Source of the DNA: UBA1435 sp041663285
GTDB lineage: Bacteria; Patescibacteriota; Microgenomatia; UBA12405
Length of the DNA stretch: 58,655 nt
Direction of reading: 5' to 3'
Assembly: GCA_041663285.1 (NCBI GenBank)
Contig: JBAZSP010000003.1
Span: 1-58,655, forward strand
Made by a program: the position numbers and the translations under genes. Of the stretch, positions 7,996-16,035 are shown in pieces (the first letter of the stretch is position 1; each line of letters starts with the position of its first letter). The notes under the pieces are model-generated. The model saw only the letters and a list, made by a program, of their open reading frames with translations. It did not search any database and was not told where the DNA came from.

Positions 7996-8565
7996 GTGAG
8001 AAAGAGGGGTGTTAAGGGGACAGAAAGCTTCCAGTCCCCAATGCTCCGTTTGGCCTGTTTTATTAGGCAAAAAGAGTTAAGCATGAATCAGAATATAAAA
8101 ATCACGCTAACCGACGCCTTATCCTTTTTGCTATTCATTATCCCCTTAGTGTTAGCAGCTATGGGGCTACTACCTTTAGTTATCGGTGATATTGAATTTA
8201 GTAGGAGTTTTGGCCGAACTGGAACGCTAACCGCAGACAGCTCTAATTCCTTTTTGTTAGCGGCTCTGATATTGCTTCCTATTGCGCTTTATTTCTATTT
8301 TCGTCGATTGAGCATGGTAAAAAATGTCGTTAACAACGGCACAAAAGTTACCGGTAAAATTGCTGATATTCGATTTATCAAAGATAGGGGATATGTTGTT
8401 TATCAATATCAAGTCCGAGGAAAGACTTTTATAGCTATTAATAGGATTTTGAAATCAAAAATAACCGAAATGCTTTCTATTGGAAAAGAGGTAATTATTT
8501 GCCACGATTTTGAAAATCCCAAGAGAGCCTTTATTGAGGAAATCTATAGATCGGCAGATAACTAA
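7996..8565 (+). CDS. two-helix membrane protein with DUF3592-like domain
   Basis: Two membrane helices (residues about 38-60 and 85-105 from the GTG) are followed by a small beta domain with GTKVTGKIADI and YQYQVRGKTF, which resembles the DUF3592 pattern. Function unknown. The start is uncertain: GTG 7996 is preceded by TAGAAT (7984-7989) with a 6-nt gap, fitting the local leaderless pattern, but the next 29 codons include a palindromic repeat (8016-8039) and add nothing typical of the family; ATG 8083 gives a 160-aa protein that begins just before the first helix. Confidence 0.6.
   Translation: MRKRGVKGTESFQSPMLRLACFIRQKELSMNQNIKITLTDALSFLLFIIPLVLAAMGLLPLVIGDIEFSRSFGRTGTLTADSSNSFLLAALILLPIALYFYFRRLSMVKNVVNNGTKVTGKIADIRFIKDRGYVVYQYQVRGKTFIAINRILKSKITEMLSIGKEVIICHDFENPKRAFIEEIYRSADN
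8016..8039. repeat. palindromic repeat GGGGAC..GTCCCC near a start codon
   Basis: Arms GGGGAC (8016-8021) and GTCCCC (8034-8039) with a 12-nt loop holding AAGCTT. It resembles REP-type elements and lies between the two possible starts of the membrane protein gene. Confidence 0.5.
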
Positions 8566-8630
8566 GTTTTTAAATCCCCCACAGACCCCTATAGTCCCAG
8601 TTCCGAATAAGCTTCCTGATAAGATTATCT

Positions 8631-8759
8631 ATGTCTACCAAATACCCCCGTTGTGGTTATTCAGTCTTTGACCAAGAGCCCGGAAGCTACGCTATCTGCC
8701 CCAAGGATCCAATACTTATTTATTACTGGCACCCTACCTATTGGCGCAGGAATTCGTAA
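8631..8759 (+). pseudogene. short ORF resembling a CPCC cysteine-rich domain, probably degraded
   Basis: ATG at 8631 opens a 42-codon frame whose first 25 residues (KYPRCGYSVFDQEPGSYAIC) look like the start of the small CPCC cysteine-rich family, where a CPCCGY..EPGSYEICPVC pattern is expected. Here the first CPCC is reduced to one Cys (C8), C23 remains, and the second CxxC partner and following WED segment are missing. I see it as a remnant or a very divergent short gene. No good ribosome site or leaderless -10 is visible. Confidence 0.3.
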
Positions 8760-8772
8760 TTTGTGATCCCCC

Positions 8773-8801
8773 TTGACAACTGTATTAACTAGATCTAACA
8801 T
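8773..8801 (+). promoter_or_regulatory. sigma70-type promoter of the XRE operon with overlapping dyad
   Basis: TTGACA (8773-8778), 17-nt spacer, TAACAT (8796-8801). A perfect inverted repeat CTAAC-ATATA-GTTAG (8795-8809) covers the -10 box and is a plausible autoregulatory operator for the XRE protein encoded next. Confidence 0.65.
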
Positions 8802-8824
8802 ATAGTTAGAAATAAATAACTATT

Positions 8825-9013
8825 ATGCAAACCAAAATCAAAGAATATCGGGCCAAACTTGGCCTTACCCAGGAACACCTGGCCGACTTAGTTGATGTCC
8901 GCCGCGAAACCATAGTTTTCTTGGAGCAGGGCAAATACAACCCTTCACTTCGTCTGGCTCACGACGTCGCCAAGGCTTTAAAAGTTTCAATAGACGACCT
9001 TTTTATTTTTTAA
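8825..9013 (+). CDS. XRE-family HTH transcriptional regulator (YgzD-like)
   Basis: A 62-residue protein that is a single helix-turn-helix domain: KIKEYRAKLGLTQEHLADLV then RRETIVFLEQGKYNPSL and the IDDLFIF end typical of YgzD/YozG-type regulators. It binds DNA as a dimer and usually controls its own operon. Its promoter carries an inverted repeat over the -10 element. The membrane protein gene begins 7 nt after its stop. This pair (small XRE plus DUF2178-like membrane protein) recurs in many bacteria and archaea. Confidence 0.9.
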   Translation: MQTKIKEYRAKLGLTQEHLADLVDVRRETIVFLEQGKYNPSLRLAHDVAKALKVSIDDLFIF

Positions 9014-9020
9014 ACAAAAT

Positions 9021-9443
9021 ATGATTGCCAAAACCTCATGGTTCAGTCCCCGAAAATATGGTGGTTGGGGGCTTACTCCAAACTGCTGGCAAGGATGGCT
9101 CTATTTGGGGCTTATCATCTTGCCGGTGATGCTGATTAATTTTTTGCATCTGCCAGGCCAATTGCCCACAATCTTTCTGATCGTCTGGTCGGGTGTTTTC
9201 GCTCTCGACTTTATTGATATTATGGTTCACCTTAAGCGTGACGAGAGGGAAACCATTCACGAAGCCATCGCCGAGCGCAATGCCATGTGGTTCATGGTTA
9301 TTGCCCTTGCTACCGGGCTTGCCTACCAGTCTGCTGTTAGTGCCGCCACCAACTCCAATCAGGTTGATCCGGTAATTATTATTGCTCTGGTCGGCAGCTT
9401 AGCGATAAAAGCCGCCACCCATATTTATCTTCGCGATAAATAA
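9021..9443 (+). CDS. DUF2178-like four-helix membrane protein
   Basis: A 140-residue membrane protein with helices near residues 26-43, 48-65, 90-108 and 118-133. Between helices 2 and 3 is a charged loop with RDERETIHEAIAERNAM, which resembles the conserved DER...I..KA..... pattern of DUF2178 proteins paired with XRE regulators. The function of the family is unknown; sensing or protecting the membrane is only a guess. It is the second gene of the XRE operon and converges with copA, with 4 nt between stops. Confidence 0.65.
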   Translation: MIAKTSWFSPRKYGGWGLTPNCWQGWLYLGLIILPVMLINFLHLPGQLPTIFLIVWSGVFALDFIDIMVHLKRDERETIHEAIAERNAMWFMVIALATGLAYQSAVSAATNSNQVDPVIIIALVGSLAIKAATHIYLRDK

Positions 9444-9447
9444 GTAA

Positions 9448-11802
9448 TTATTGGCCGCCCATTTCTGACGAAAATCGGGCAAACTCGATAAAGACTCCCA
9501 AAAAAATTATCACCATCACCAAGGGTGCCAGACTGGAAATCCAGTTATACTTGCCCGGCTTAAAAAACCTCAAAGTGAGGGAATTAACTACTACCGACAC
9601 CGACGATAAGGCCATTGCCAGCCCGGCCAACTCCGGTTTGAGTAAGAGGCCCAACCCGGCAAAAACCCGGGCGGCAATCGGTATTCCCAAAACGTTGTAA
9701 AAAAGGGCAAAGAACATATTTTGCCGGATTTTGGATACTGTTTGCCGGGAAAGATCAAGAGTCGTCAGTACTCCCTCCGGGCTATTCCCGACTATAACCA
9801 CCCCTCCCGATTCTATAGCCACATCCGCTCCGCCTCCCATGGCAATTCCCAAGTCGGCCTGGGTCAAGGCCGGGGCATCGTTGATTCCATCGCCCACCAT
9901 GGCTACCTTTAGGCCGGCCACCTGAAGCTTTTTAATTTCTTCAGCCTTATCTTTAGGAAAAACTTCTGCCAGAACATTAGTAATTCCCAGTCTTTTTGCT
10001 ATCGCCTGGGCTGTCCGTCGGTTATCGCCCGTAATCATGAAAACCTGGATACCTCTTTTTTGAATTTTCTTTATCACCGCGGCCGCCCCCACCCTTGGCT
10101 GGTCAGCCACCGCTATTAGTCCCAGCACCTTTTTTTTGTTAGCCACCATCATTACTGTTTTGCCTTCGTTCTCGAGTCTTTCCATCGTTGTCGTCCCTTC
10201 CAGTTTTATTTTATTTCTTTCCAAAAACCCTCTGTTGCCGATTAAATAAGTTTGCCCCAACACCGTTGCTCTTACTCCTTCTCCCGAAAAAGCTTCAAAG
10301 TCAGTTACCTCCTGGCTGGCTACTTTGGCCGACTGGCCGTACCGCACCACCGCTTCGGCCAAAGGATGCTCCGATTTTTGCTCAATTGAGTACACCGCCG
10401 CCAGCATTTTTTTATCTGCTGGTTCTAAATTAATAAAGTCAGTTACTTCCGGTTTGCCATTAGTCAGCGTTCCGGTTTTATCAAATACTATCACCTGGAT
10501 TTTATCTGCCATTTCCAGCGGTTCTCCGCCTTTAATTAAAACCCCGTATTCAGCCCCTTTTCCTGTTCCCACCATTAACGCCGTTGGAGTAGCCAGTCCC
10601 AATGCACAGGGGCAGGCGATCACAATCACGGCCACAAAAGTTAACAAGGAAAAAGTTAGTGAAGCCCCCAGAAAAAAATACCAGACTCCAAACGCCAACA
10701 CTGCCAGGCCGATAACCGTGGGCACAAAAACTGCCGAAACCTTATCGGAGAAGTCCTGAATCGGTGCCTTTGATCCCTGCGCCTCTTCGATTAATTTTAT
10801 AATTTGCGACAAAGCCGTATCGGCCCCGACTCTGGTGGCCTTAAACTCAAAAGAGCCGGTTTTATTGATTGATCCGGCAAACACTTTGGCGTCGACATTT
10901 TTTTCCACCGGCAAGGACTCACCGGTCAAAATTGCCTCGTCTACCGCCGAATATCCTGAAAGTACCTCGCCGTCCACCGGGATTCTTTCCCCGGGTCGGA
11001 CCATCACCACGTTGCCCGCCACTACCTTTTCAATTGGGACATCAATAAATTCGCCCTTATATTTAATCCTGGCCGTTTTTGGCGCCAAGGCCATCAGCTT
11101 CTCTATGGCCGCCGAAGTTTTTCCTTTAGCCTTCGCCTCCAAATATTTGCCCAGAGACACGAAAGTAATGAGTAAGGCTGCTACTTCAAAGTAAAGATTG
11201 GGAATTTTTTCGCCGTCCATCCCGATAATTTGCCCGGTCTCCTGATAATATGCCCCCATCTGATACAGGCTGGCAGCAAAAGCAGTCCCGGTTCCTATGG
11301 CAATCAGTGAGTCCATCGAAAAGGTTTTCATTTTCAAAGCCGACCAAAACCCGGCAAAAAAATTATTTCCCACCAGCACCAAGATCGGCACCGTAAATAT
11401 TAACGAACCTATTCCAGCCCAGGGCATAACCACATCTTTATATGGTAACTTATCGGTAAAATCATAGGCCATAAAAAAGATCATCGGCAGGCTAAACGTC
11501 AAGCCACTGATCAATTTAATTAGCCAGTATCTTGTTTCTTTAGCCCGTCTTTCCCCCGGATCTTGCTTTTCATCAAACACTGAAGCTTTATATCCGGCTC
11601 GTTTTACTTCTTTAATTAAGTCGCCAACCTCGACCGATTCGGGATTATATATCACTTTTGCCTTGCTCGAGGCATAGTTGACCACCGCTTCTTTTACCCC
11701 CGGTTTCTTGCTTAGCGATCTCTCGGTTAACTTGGCACAAGCCGAACAGTGCATTCCTTCAACCGTCAAAATCACTTGTTTTGTTTTTTCCTTTTGTTCC
11801 AT
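9448..11802 (-). CDS. copA: copper-translocating P1B-type ATPase
   Basis: A 784-aa Cu(I) exporter in the cytoplasmic membrane. An N-terminal HMA domain has GMHCSAC (residues 16-22). The membrane CPC motif is at 397-399 (IACPCALGLATP), the actuator TGES at 293-296, the phosphorylated Asp at D441 in DKTGTLT, a SEHP nucleotide motif near 480 and GDGINDAPAL near 660. Late-helix motifs YN (in FYNVLG) and MALSS fit Cu(I) selectivity. Length is normal for CopA with one HMA domain. A BlaI/CopY-type operator overlaps its promoter, and the ATG lies 6 nt behind a perfect TATAAT, so the mRNA is probably leaderless and copper-induced. Confidence 0.97.
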   Translation of the reverse strand: MEQKEKTKQVILTVEGMHCSACAKLTERSLSKKPGVKEAVVNYASSKAKVIYNPESVEVGDLIKEVKRAGYKASVFDEKQDPGERRAKETRYWLIKLISGLTFSLPMIFFMAYDFTDKLPYKDVVMPWAGIGSLIFTVPILVLVGNNFFAGFWSALKMKTFSMDSLIAIGTGTAFAASLYQMGAYYQETGQIIGMDGEKIPNLYFEVAALLITFVSLGKYLEAKAKGKTSAAIEKLMALAPKTARIKYKGEFIDVPIEKVVAGNVVMVRPGERIPVDGEVLSGYSAVDEAILTGESLPVEKNVDAKVFAGSINKTGSFEFKATRVGADTALSQIIKLIEEAQGSKAPIQDFSDKVSAVFVPTVIGLAVLAFGVWYFFLGASLTFSLLTFVAVIVIACPCALGLATPTALMVGTGKGAEYGVLIKGGEPLEMADKIQVIVFDKTGTLTNGKPEVTDFINLEPADKKMLAAVYSIEQKSEHPLAEAVVRYGQSAKVASQEVTDFEAFSGEGVRATVLGQTYLIGNRGFLERNKIKLEGTTTMERLENEGKTVMMVANKKKVLGLIAVADQPRVGAAAVIKKIQKRGIQVFMITGDNRRTAQAIAKRLGITNVLAEVFPKDKAEEIKKLQVAGLKVAMVGDGINDAPALTQADLGIAMGGGADVAIESGGVVIVGNSPEGVLTTLDLSRQTVSKIRQNMFFALFYNVLGIPIAARVFAGLGLLLKPELAGLAMALSSVSVVVNSLTLRFFKPGKYNWISSLAPLVMVIIFLGVFIEFARFSSEMGGQ

Positions 11803-11808
11803 TCTCTC

Positions 11809-11828
11809 ATTATACTACGACTGTAGTA
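11809..11828 (-). promoter_or_regulatory. copA -10 box and overlapping CopY/BlaI-type operator
   Basis: On the minus strand TATAAT occupies 11814-11809, followed by GAGAGA and ATG 11802. The inverted repeat TACTAC-GACT-GTAGTA (11813-11828) overlaps the upstream edge of the -10 box, so a bound repressor would block polymerase. No consensus -35 is visible. Confidence 0.75.
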
Positions 11829-11847
11829 GTACTTTATTAATTCGTCG

Positions 11848-12063
11848 TCATGGTTCGACCCCATATCCCATATCCTGGATTATTCCTCTAAGTTCCCGTT
11901 CGCTACAGTTTGCCGGGTCAAATTCAACCACCACTAGCTTAGTGGCCATATCAGCATTTACCGCCACCACCCCGGGTTCTTTTTCTAAATCCGCCTCTAT
12001 CAATCGGGCACAGGAAGGGCAATGCATACTTTTTACTCTAAGTGTAATAGTCTGGGTTTTCAT
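11848..12063 (-). CDS. CopZ-like heavy-metal-associated (HMA) domain protein
   Basis: A 71-residue single HMA domain with the metal-binding CxxC in SMHCPSCARLI (about residues 12-20) and the usual beta-alpha-beta-beta-alpha-beta length. Such proteins carry Cu(I) to CopA or to other HMA domains. The start at ATG 12063 is fixed by an ATGA overlap with the stop of the upstream gene (12060-12062); a longer upstream frame exists but would overlap 48 nt. It is the second gene of the operon that begins with the HMA-TauE-cupredoxin protein. Proline (P13) beside the first Cys is a small variation. Confidence 0.88.
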   Translation of the reverse strand: MKTQTITLRVKSMHCPSCARLIEADLEKEPGVVAVNADMATKLVVVEFDPANCSERELRGIIQDMGYGVEP

Positions 12064-13463
12064 TGGTTGTTGACCACCTCGGCTGTGCCCGACACCATTC
12101 CCATCCAGCAACTAAACCTATAAGTTCCTTCTTCGGGCGACACAAATTCCTTTATTGCCACTCCGCCCCTTACCAGGTCGATCCTGCCCTCAAACAGCCC
12201 TCGTCCAATAATCGCATTAGTACAGCCGCTAAAGCCGCCGTCCGAAACTTCCCACCTGGTGGGGGTATTAGCCCGTAAGCTTACCATGTTTGGGGAATAC
12301 CCGGCCGAAGAGGCCGTTATTTTAATCACCTGTCGGCCGTTAACTATAGGTGGCAGATTGCTCCCCACGCTATTATCAAAAGTGGCAGCCTTAAATACCC
12401 TGTCCTTCGGGCTTAAAACCCCCAAGACCGTCAGTTGGGAATTGATGTTTATGGCGGCAAAAAATAACACCAGTATCCCGGCAACTATCGAAAAACGTTT
12501 AGCCGCTAGGGGATTGCCGGAAAGTTTTAGGCTCCCAAGCCCTATCGCCAGCAGTCCCGGCACCGTGCCCAAAGCAAATAGTCCCATAATCAATCCTCCC
12601 TGAAGGGCGCTGCCCGAAGCTAGGGCTAGCGCCTGGGCAGTAACGGTAAAGCCGCAGGGCAAGAAGAAGGTCAGAGCCCCCATAAGAAGGGATGCCGCTT
12701 GGCTCCGGAAGTTAGACTCGTCAGCTAACCGCCCAGTAATAGCTCCGGGTAATCTGATCTGAAAATTCTGAGCCACCTTCACCCCCACCATTTGTAGTCC
12801 GGTAATTACCATGATTATTGACACTCCTATAACCACTATTGCCGAGCCGGCTAAAGATAAATTAAAAAAACTCCCGGTCACCCCGAGTACTGCTCCTAAT
12901 CCGGCATAGCCCAATACCCGGCCAATGTTGAAAAGAAAATATGGCTGGGCTTTTTCCAAAATCGAATCGGATTCCCTATACATTAACTGCCATTGTTTCC
13001 CCAAGGCCAAAATAATTCCCCCCACCAAAGCAGCGCAACTGGACACCCCAGCCACCAGCCCAAACGCCAAAAACAAGGCCAGCGAGGATTGTCCGTTGAC
13101 TGTTACTGCCGACGCTAAGCCGCTTTTGGCCATAATCAAATAGCCGATAATCAATAACCCGGCAGTAAGCATTGCCCCGATTATTCCTGTCGATTCTTTA
13201 CCATTGACCCTATTTAACCGGCTAAAAGGCGTTGTTGAAAACTGATAACCGTCATCTTTAAATAAATCGTTTAGCACCCTCACTCGGATTATTTTATCTT
13301 TTTGCTGTCGTATCTCTGCTGTTTCCTTCGTTAATCTCACCACCGCCTCCTTTACCCCCTCAATTTCTTTTAGCCGTTTTTCAATCAGAGTCTCACAGGC
13401 AGCGCAATGCATTCCCTTAACATACAAAGTGGAAACTCTATCCGTTAACTCTTTCTTTACCAT
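12060..13463 (-). CDS. HMA - TauE/SafE(UreH-like) - cupredoxin fusion membrane protein
   Basis: A 467-aa three-part protein. Residues 1-70 are an HMA domain with GMHCAAC (C20, C23). Residues about 98-355 form seven or so membrane helices of the sulfite-exporter TauE/SafE (UreH-like) group. Residues about 370-467 are a cupredoxin-like beta domain with likely metal ligands C414 (SGCTN), C452 and M456 (FSCWMGM). This arrangement is known from Gram-positive and environmental bacteria next to CopA and suggests copper handling at the outer face of the membrane. Start ATG 13463 lies 7 nt behind a -10 box and inside the operator, so the message is probably leaderless. Confidence 0.88.
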   Translation of the reverse strand: MVKKELTDRVSTLYVKGMHCAACETLIEKRLKEIEGVKEAVVRLTKETAEIRQQKDKIIRVRVLNDLFKDDGYQFSTTPFSRLNRVNGKESTGIIGAMLTAGLLIIGYLIMAKSGLASAVTVNGQSSLALFLAFGLVAGVSSCAALVGGIILALGKQWQLMYRESDSILEKAQPYFLFNIGRVLGYAGLGAVLGVTGSFFNLSLAGSAIVVIGVSIIMVITGLQMVGVKVAQNFQIRLPGAITGRLADESNFRSQAASLLMGALTFFLPCGFTVTAQALALASGSALQGGLIMGLFALGTVPGLLAIGLGSLKLSGNPLAAKRFSIVAGILVLFFAAININSQLTVLGVLSPKDRVFKAATFDNSVGSNLPPIVNGRQVIKITASSAGYSPNMVSLRANTPTRWEVSDGGFSGCTNAIIGRGLFEGRIDLVRGGVAIKEFVSPEEGTYRFSCWMGMVSGTAEVVNNQ

Positions 13464-13499
13464 ACTACATAGTGTAGTAGGAAATAGTTAAACTGTCAA
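13463..13499 (-). promoter_or_regulatory. leaderless promoter and operator of the HMA-TauE-cupredoxin operon
   Basis: Minus strand: TTGACA (13499-13494), 17-nt spacer, TACACT (13476-13471), 7 nt, ATG 13463. The 17-nt inverted repeat TACTACATAGTGTAGTA (13463-13479; arms of 7, 3-nt centre) covers the -10 box and the first base of the start codon. Confidence 0.8.
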
Positions 13500-13519
13500 G
13501 CGGCTACTCCGCCCTATTG

Positions 13520-14464
13520 CTAATTATTCAGGTAAGGCCAATGACTTTCATGCCCGTCCAACCGGCTTAGAGGTTCATTTTTTGACACCGCTAAAGTTTC
13601 CAGACACTTTCCCAGGTGTGGGCATTGGTAAAAAATATTCAAGTTCTGGGCCGATAGGCTACCGTAAGTCAGAGCCAGAACCATCAAAAAGCTATAAATC
13701 ATTGGCCGGTAAAAGCTTTGTTTGTTTTGACCGACCAAAATCTTAATTCGCTCGCTTTGGCTATTAAAATAACTAACCCCCGAAGCCAAAGCCTGGGGGC
13801 TCTGGTGTTGAAACTTAAGCAAGGCCGACACCAGCGGGACTTTGCTTTTATTTTTTTTCTCCGACCAATTGTCTGAAGCCACTTCTGCCAGCATCAGATA
13901 ACTATCCACCATAATCTCTTTACCTGGTAATGGAGGTAGTAGTTCCTTAATATAGCCGCAAATTAAAATTTTTAACGGATGGAAGTTTTTTTGGTGATTA
14001 ATCTCGTGCCACAGCATAGCCCTAAATTCATCGGAAGTATTTAATTTAAAAATGGCCGACGAAACATAGATTTGGGGTTTAATAAATCCGGCGGTAAAAA
14101 TTAATGCTTCCTTGGCGGCAAACTTCCTGTACCGTAACGTCGCCTTCACTATTTTTAGCCCGTTTATAAATTTATTGGTCCGAAGGATTTTAAGAGCCAA
14201 TCCAACACTTGCTTTTAGCCACCTTCCGGCCAATACCACTGTCAACATTCCGGGAAGTAAATTAATCCAAAATGAGTTTTGACTGATCAATAAAAACAGG
14301 CTGCTTCTGAATTTTATTGCGTCTATAGCAAACATTATCTGCATCGCTAGTCCCGGAAAGACTTTAACCAGTACCGTCCCCAAAATTATCAAGTAGGCCA
14401 AGCCTAAGGTAATAATCAAGCCCAAATATACATCGGCCTTAAAATTAAGTCTTTTATCGCTCAT
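13520..14464 (-). CDS. BlaR1/MecR1-like M56 metallopeptidase
   Basis: A 314-aa membrane zinc protease. N-terminal helices (about 13-35, 55-90) are followed by a cytosolic protease domain with H153-E154-x-x-H157 (LWHEINHQ) and a downstream acidic patch (EVASDNWSE, about 190-197) that can supply the third ligand; a further helix is near residue 260. There is no penicillin-binding sensor domain. In the BlaR1 system the protease leads to cleavage of the BlaI repressor. Here the gene overlaps the repressor gene as ATGA (14461-14464), so the two work together, and the operators point to copper genes as targets. Signal sensed is therefore inferred to be copper, not beta-lactam. Confidence 0.85.
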   Translation of the reverse strand: MSDKRLNFKADVYLGLIITLGLAYLIILGTVLVKVFPGLAMQIMFAIDAIKFRSSLFLLISQNSFWINLLPGMLTVVLAGRWLKASVGLALKILRTNKFINGLKIVKATLRYRKFAAKEALIFTAGFIKPQIYVSSAIFKLNTSDEFRAMLWHEINHQKNFHPLKILICGYIKELLPPLPGKEIMVDSYLMLAEVASDNWSEKKNKSKVPLVSALLKFQHQSPQALASGVSYFNSQSERIKILVGQNKQSFYRPMIYSFLMVLALTYGSLSAQNLNIFYQCPHLGKCLETLAVSKNEPLSRLDGHESHWPYLNN

Positions 14465-14835
14465 CTATTTTGCTTAAGATAATCTTTAAGCAAGCCCATG
14501 TCTTCTTGACTGTTTTTGACTACCTCAACAAAATTAGCAATTGCCGTCTCTCCGTAGGACTTAACCAGCCCGTCAAAAATATTCTTTAAATTCCTTTCCA
14601 CGAACTTATTTTTGCCGCATACTGGAGAATATAAGTAGACCTTACCTTTCATTTTTCTGGCCAATATTTTCTTTTCCGACAGTCTCTTTAAGATGGTCAT
14701 CACCGTCGTGTAGGCATACTTTTCCCCTAAAGCTTGTTGTACCTCCGCCGGTTTAAGAGGCCCGTCGGCTTTCCACAACACCTCCATGATTTTGGTTTGC
14801 AAAGATCCCAACATCTGTGTTTGTCCATTATTCAT
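14461..14835 (-). CDS. BlaI/MecI/CopY-family transcriptional repressor
   Basis: A 124-aa winged-helix repressor (LQTKIMEVLWKADGPLKPAE, YAYTTVMTILKRLSEKKIL) with a helical dimerisation C-terminus; family length is 120-145. There is no CxC-type metal site as in CopY, so release probably needs the M56 protease encoded next. The start is ATG 14835; an in-frame upstream ATG at 14865 is rejected because the -10 box and operator lie between them. It very likely binds the three TACTAC..GTAGTA sites in front of itself, the HMA-TauE gene and copA, giving autoregulated control. Confidence 0.9.
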   Translation of the reverse strand: MNNGQTQMLGSLQTKIMEVLWKADGPLKPAEVQQALGEKYAYTTVMTILKRLSEKKILARKMKGKVYLYSPVCGKNKFVERNLKNIFDGLVKSYGETAIANFVEVVKNSQEDMGLLKDYLKQNR

Positions 14836-14851
14836 ACTACATAGTGTAGCA
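14835..14851 (-). promoter_or_regulatory. operator and leaderless promoter of the blaI-like gene
   Basis: TACTACATAGTGTAGCA (14835-14851), one mismatch from a perfect dyad, with the same geometry as the operator at 13463: TACACT (14848-14843) preceded by TGC (extended -10) and followed by 7 nt and ATG 14835. Confidence 0.78.
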
Positions 14852-14902
14852 TATATCTCCGCCAATATTTTGTAATCTTTTTCTATTTTTCTAAATTCCT
14901 TA

Positions 14903-14908
14903 TATAAT
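14903..14908 (+). promoter_or_regulatory. -10 box 5 nt before the PIG-V-like gene
   Basis: TATAAT followed by CGGCT and ATG 14914; leaderless arrangement, no ribosome-binding site. Confidence 0.6.
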
Positions 14909-14913
14909 CGGCT

Positions 14914-16035
14914 ATGGCCGGGTTGATTTTACTTATACTGCCTTTTTTTCTTTTGAATTTTCTTATCTTGGTTCTGGCCCCCCGCTATATTCCTTATCTT
15001 GGCTTTTTCCCCTACAAAGAGATTATCCCTACTTTCAACCTACCTTCATTTCTTAATCCTTTGGCCAATTTTGATGGTGTCCATTATCTCTTAATCGCCA
15101 TCCGGGGCTATGTCCAATACGAACAAGCATTTTTTCCTCTTTACCCTCTTTTGCTCAAACTTTTTTCCTTCCTTACTCACCCGTTTGTTTCGGCTTTATT
15201 GATTTCTCAAGCCTGCCTCGTCGCTGGCTTAGCCCTATTCCACAAACTACTTCACCTTAACCGCCTCAAGTCTCCTCTTTGGGTTATTGCCTTTTTATTA
15301 TTTTTCCCCGCCTCTTTTTTCTTTTCTGCTGTTTATACCGAGAGTTTGTTTTTCTTATTGTTTGTGGCGGCCCTTTACTTTTTACAAAGACAAAAATACT
15401 TCTTCGCCTTTATTGCCGGGGCACTGGCGGCCTTGGCCCGGCTGATGGGCTTATTTTTGATTATCCCTCTTTTAGTTCACTTTTTTTCGGTACCTCCTCA
15501 AAAGCGTTCCGCCAAATCCTTTATGGTTGTTTTAAGCCCTCTGGTCGGTTTCTTTGCCTATGCCGCCTATCTTTACGCCACTACCGGGGATCCTCTTTTT
15601 TTCTTTCACTCCCAGCCAGCCTTCGGCGCCAATCGTTCCACCAGGCTTATTTTGTTGCCACAGGTAATCTATCGTTATCTAAAGATCTTCTTTATTGCTG
15701 CTCCTGATTTTAAATATTTTGTCGCTGTTTTTGAATTTATTATCTTCCTGGTATTTTTGATGACACTTCTTTATCAGCTATTTTTTATTATAAAATCAAC
15801 CCCTCGTAATCCCTTCCTTTTGGGGCTAAATCTATTTTCCTTGGTCAACCTACTCCTCCCTACTTTGACCGGCACTTTTTCCTCTATCCCTCGATATTCA
15901 CTGCTCTCCTTGTCTTTTTTTATCTTCCTGGCGCAACTCAAAAATAGCTCCCTTAAGCTGGGTATACTTTTACTATTTATTATTCTCCACACCCTGGCCT
16001 TTGCCTTCTTTGTTCAAGGCTACTTTATTGCGTGA
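14914..16035 (+). CDS. PIG-V/mannosyltransferase-family GT-C glycosyltransferase
   Basis: A 373-aa protein with about ten membrane helices. After helix 1 comes NFDGVHYLLIAIRGY (about residues 52-66), matching the loop with the catalytic Asp in GT-C/PIG-V enzymes, then FFPLYPLLLKL and the VYTESLFFLLF helix typical of the family. These use a polyprenyl-phosphate sugar on the outer side of the membrane to mannosylate lipids or glycans. It is divergent from the blaI gene across a 78-nt gap that holds both promoters. Target glycan unknown. Confidence 0.85.
   Translation: MAGLILLILPFFLLNFLILVLAPRYIPYLGFFPYKEIIPTFNLPSFLNPLANFDGVHYLLIAIRGYVQYEQAFFPLYPLLLKLFSFLTHPFVSALLISQACLVAGLALFHKLLHLNRLKSPLWVIAFLLFFPASFFFSAVYTESLFFLLFVAALYFLQRQKYFFAFIAGALAALARLMGLFLIIPLLVHFFSVPPQKRSAKSFMVVLSPLVGFFAYAAYLYATTGDPLFFFHSQPAFGANRSTRLILLPQVIYRYLKIFFIAAPDFKYFVAVFEFIIFLVFLMTLLYQLFFIIKSTPRNPFLLGLNLFSLVNLLLPTLTGTFSSIPRYSLLSLSFFIFLAQLKNSSLKLGILLLFIILHTLAFAFFVQGYFIA

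Noticed and set aside
14836..14865. Upstream ATG for the blaI-like gene
   Set aside because: The -10 box and operator lie between it and ATG 14835, so it is not in the transcript.
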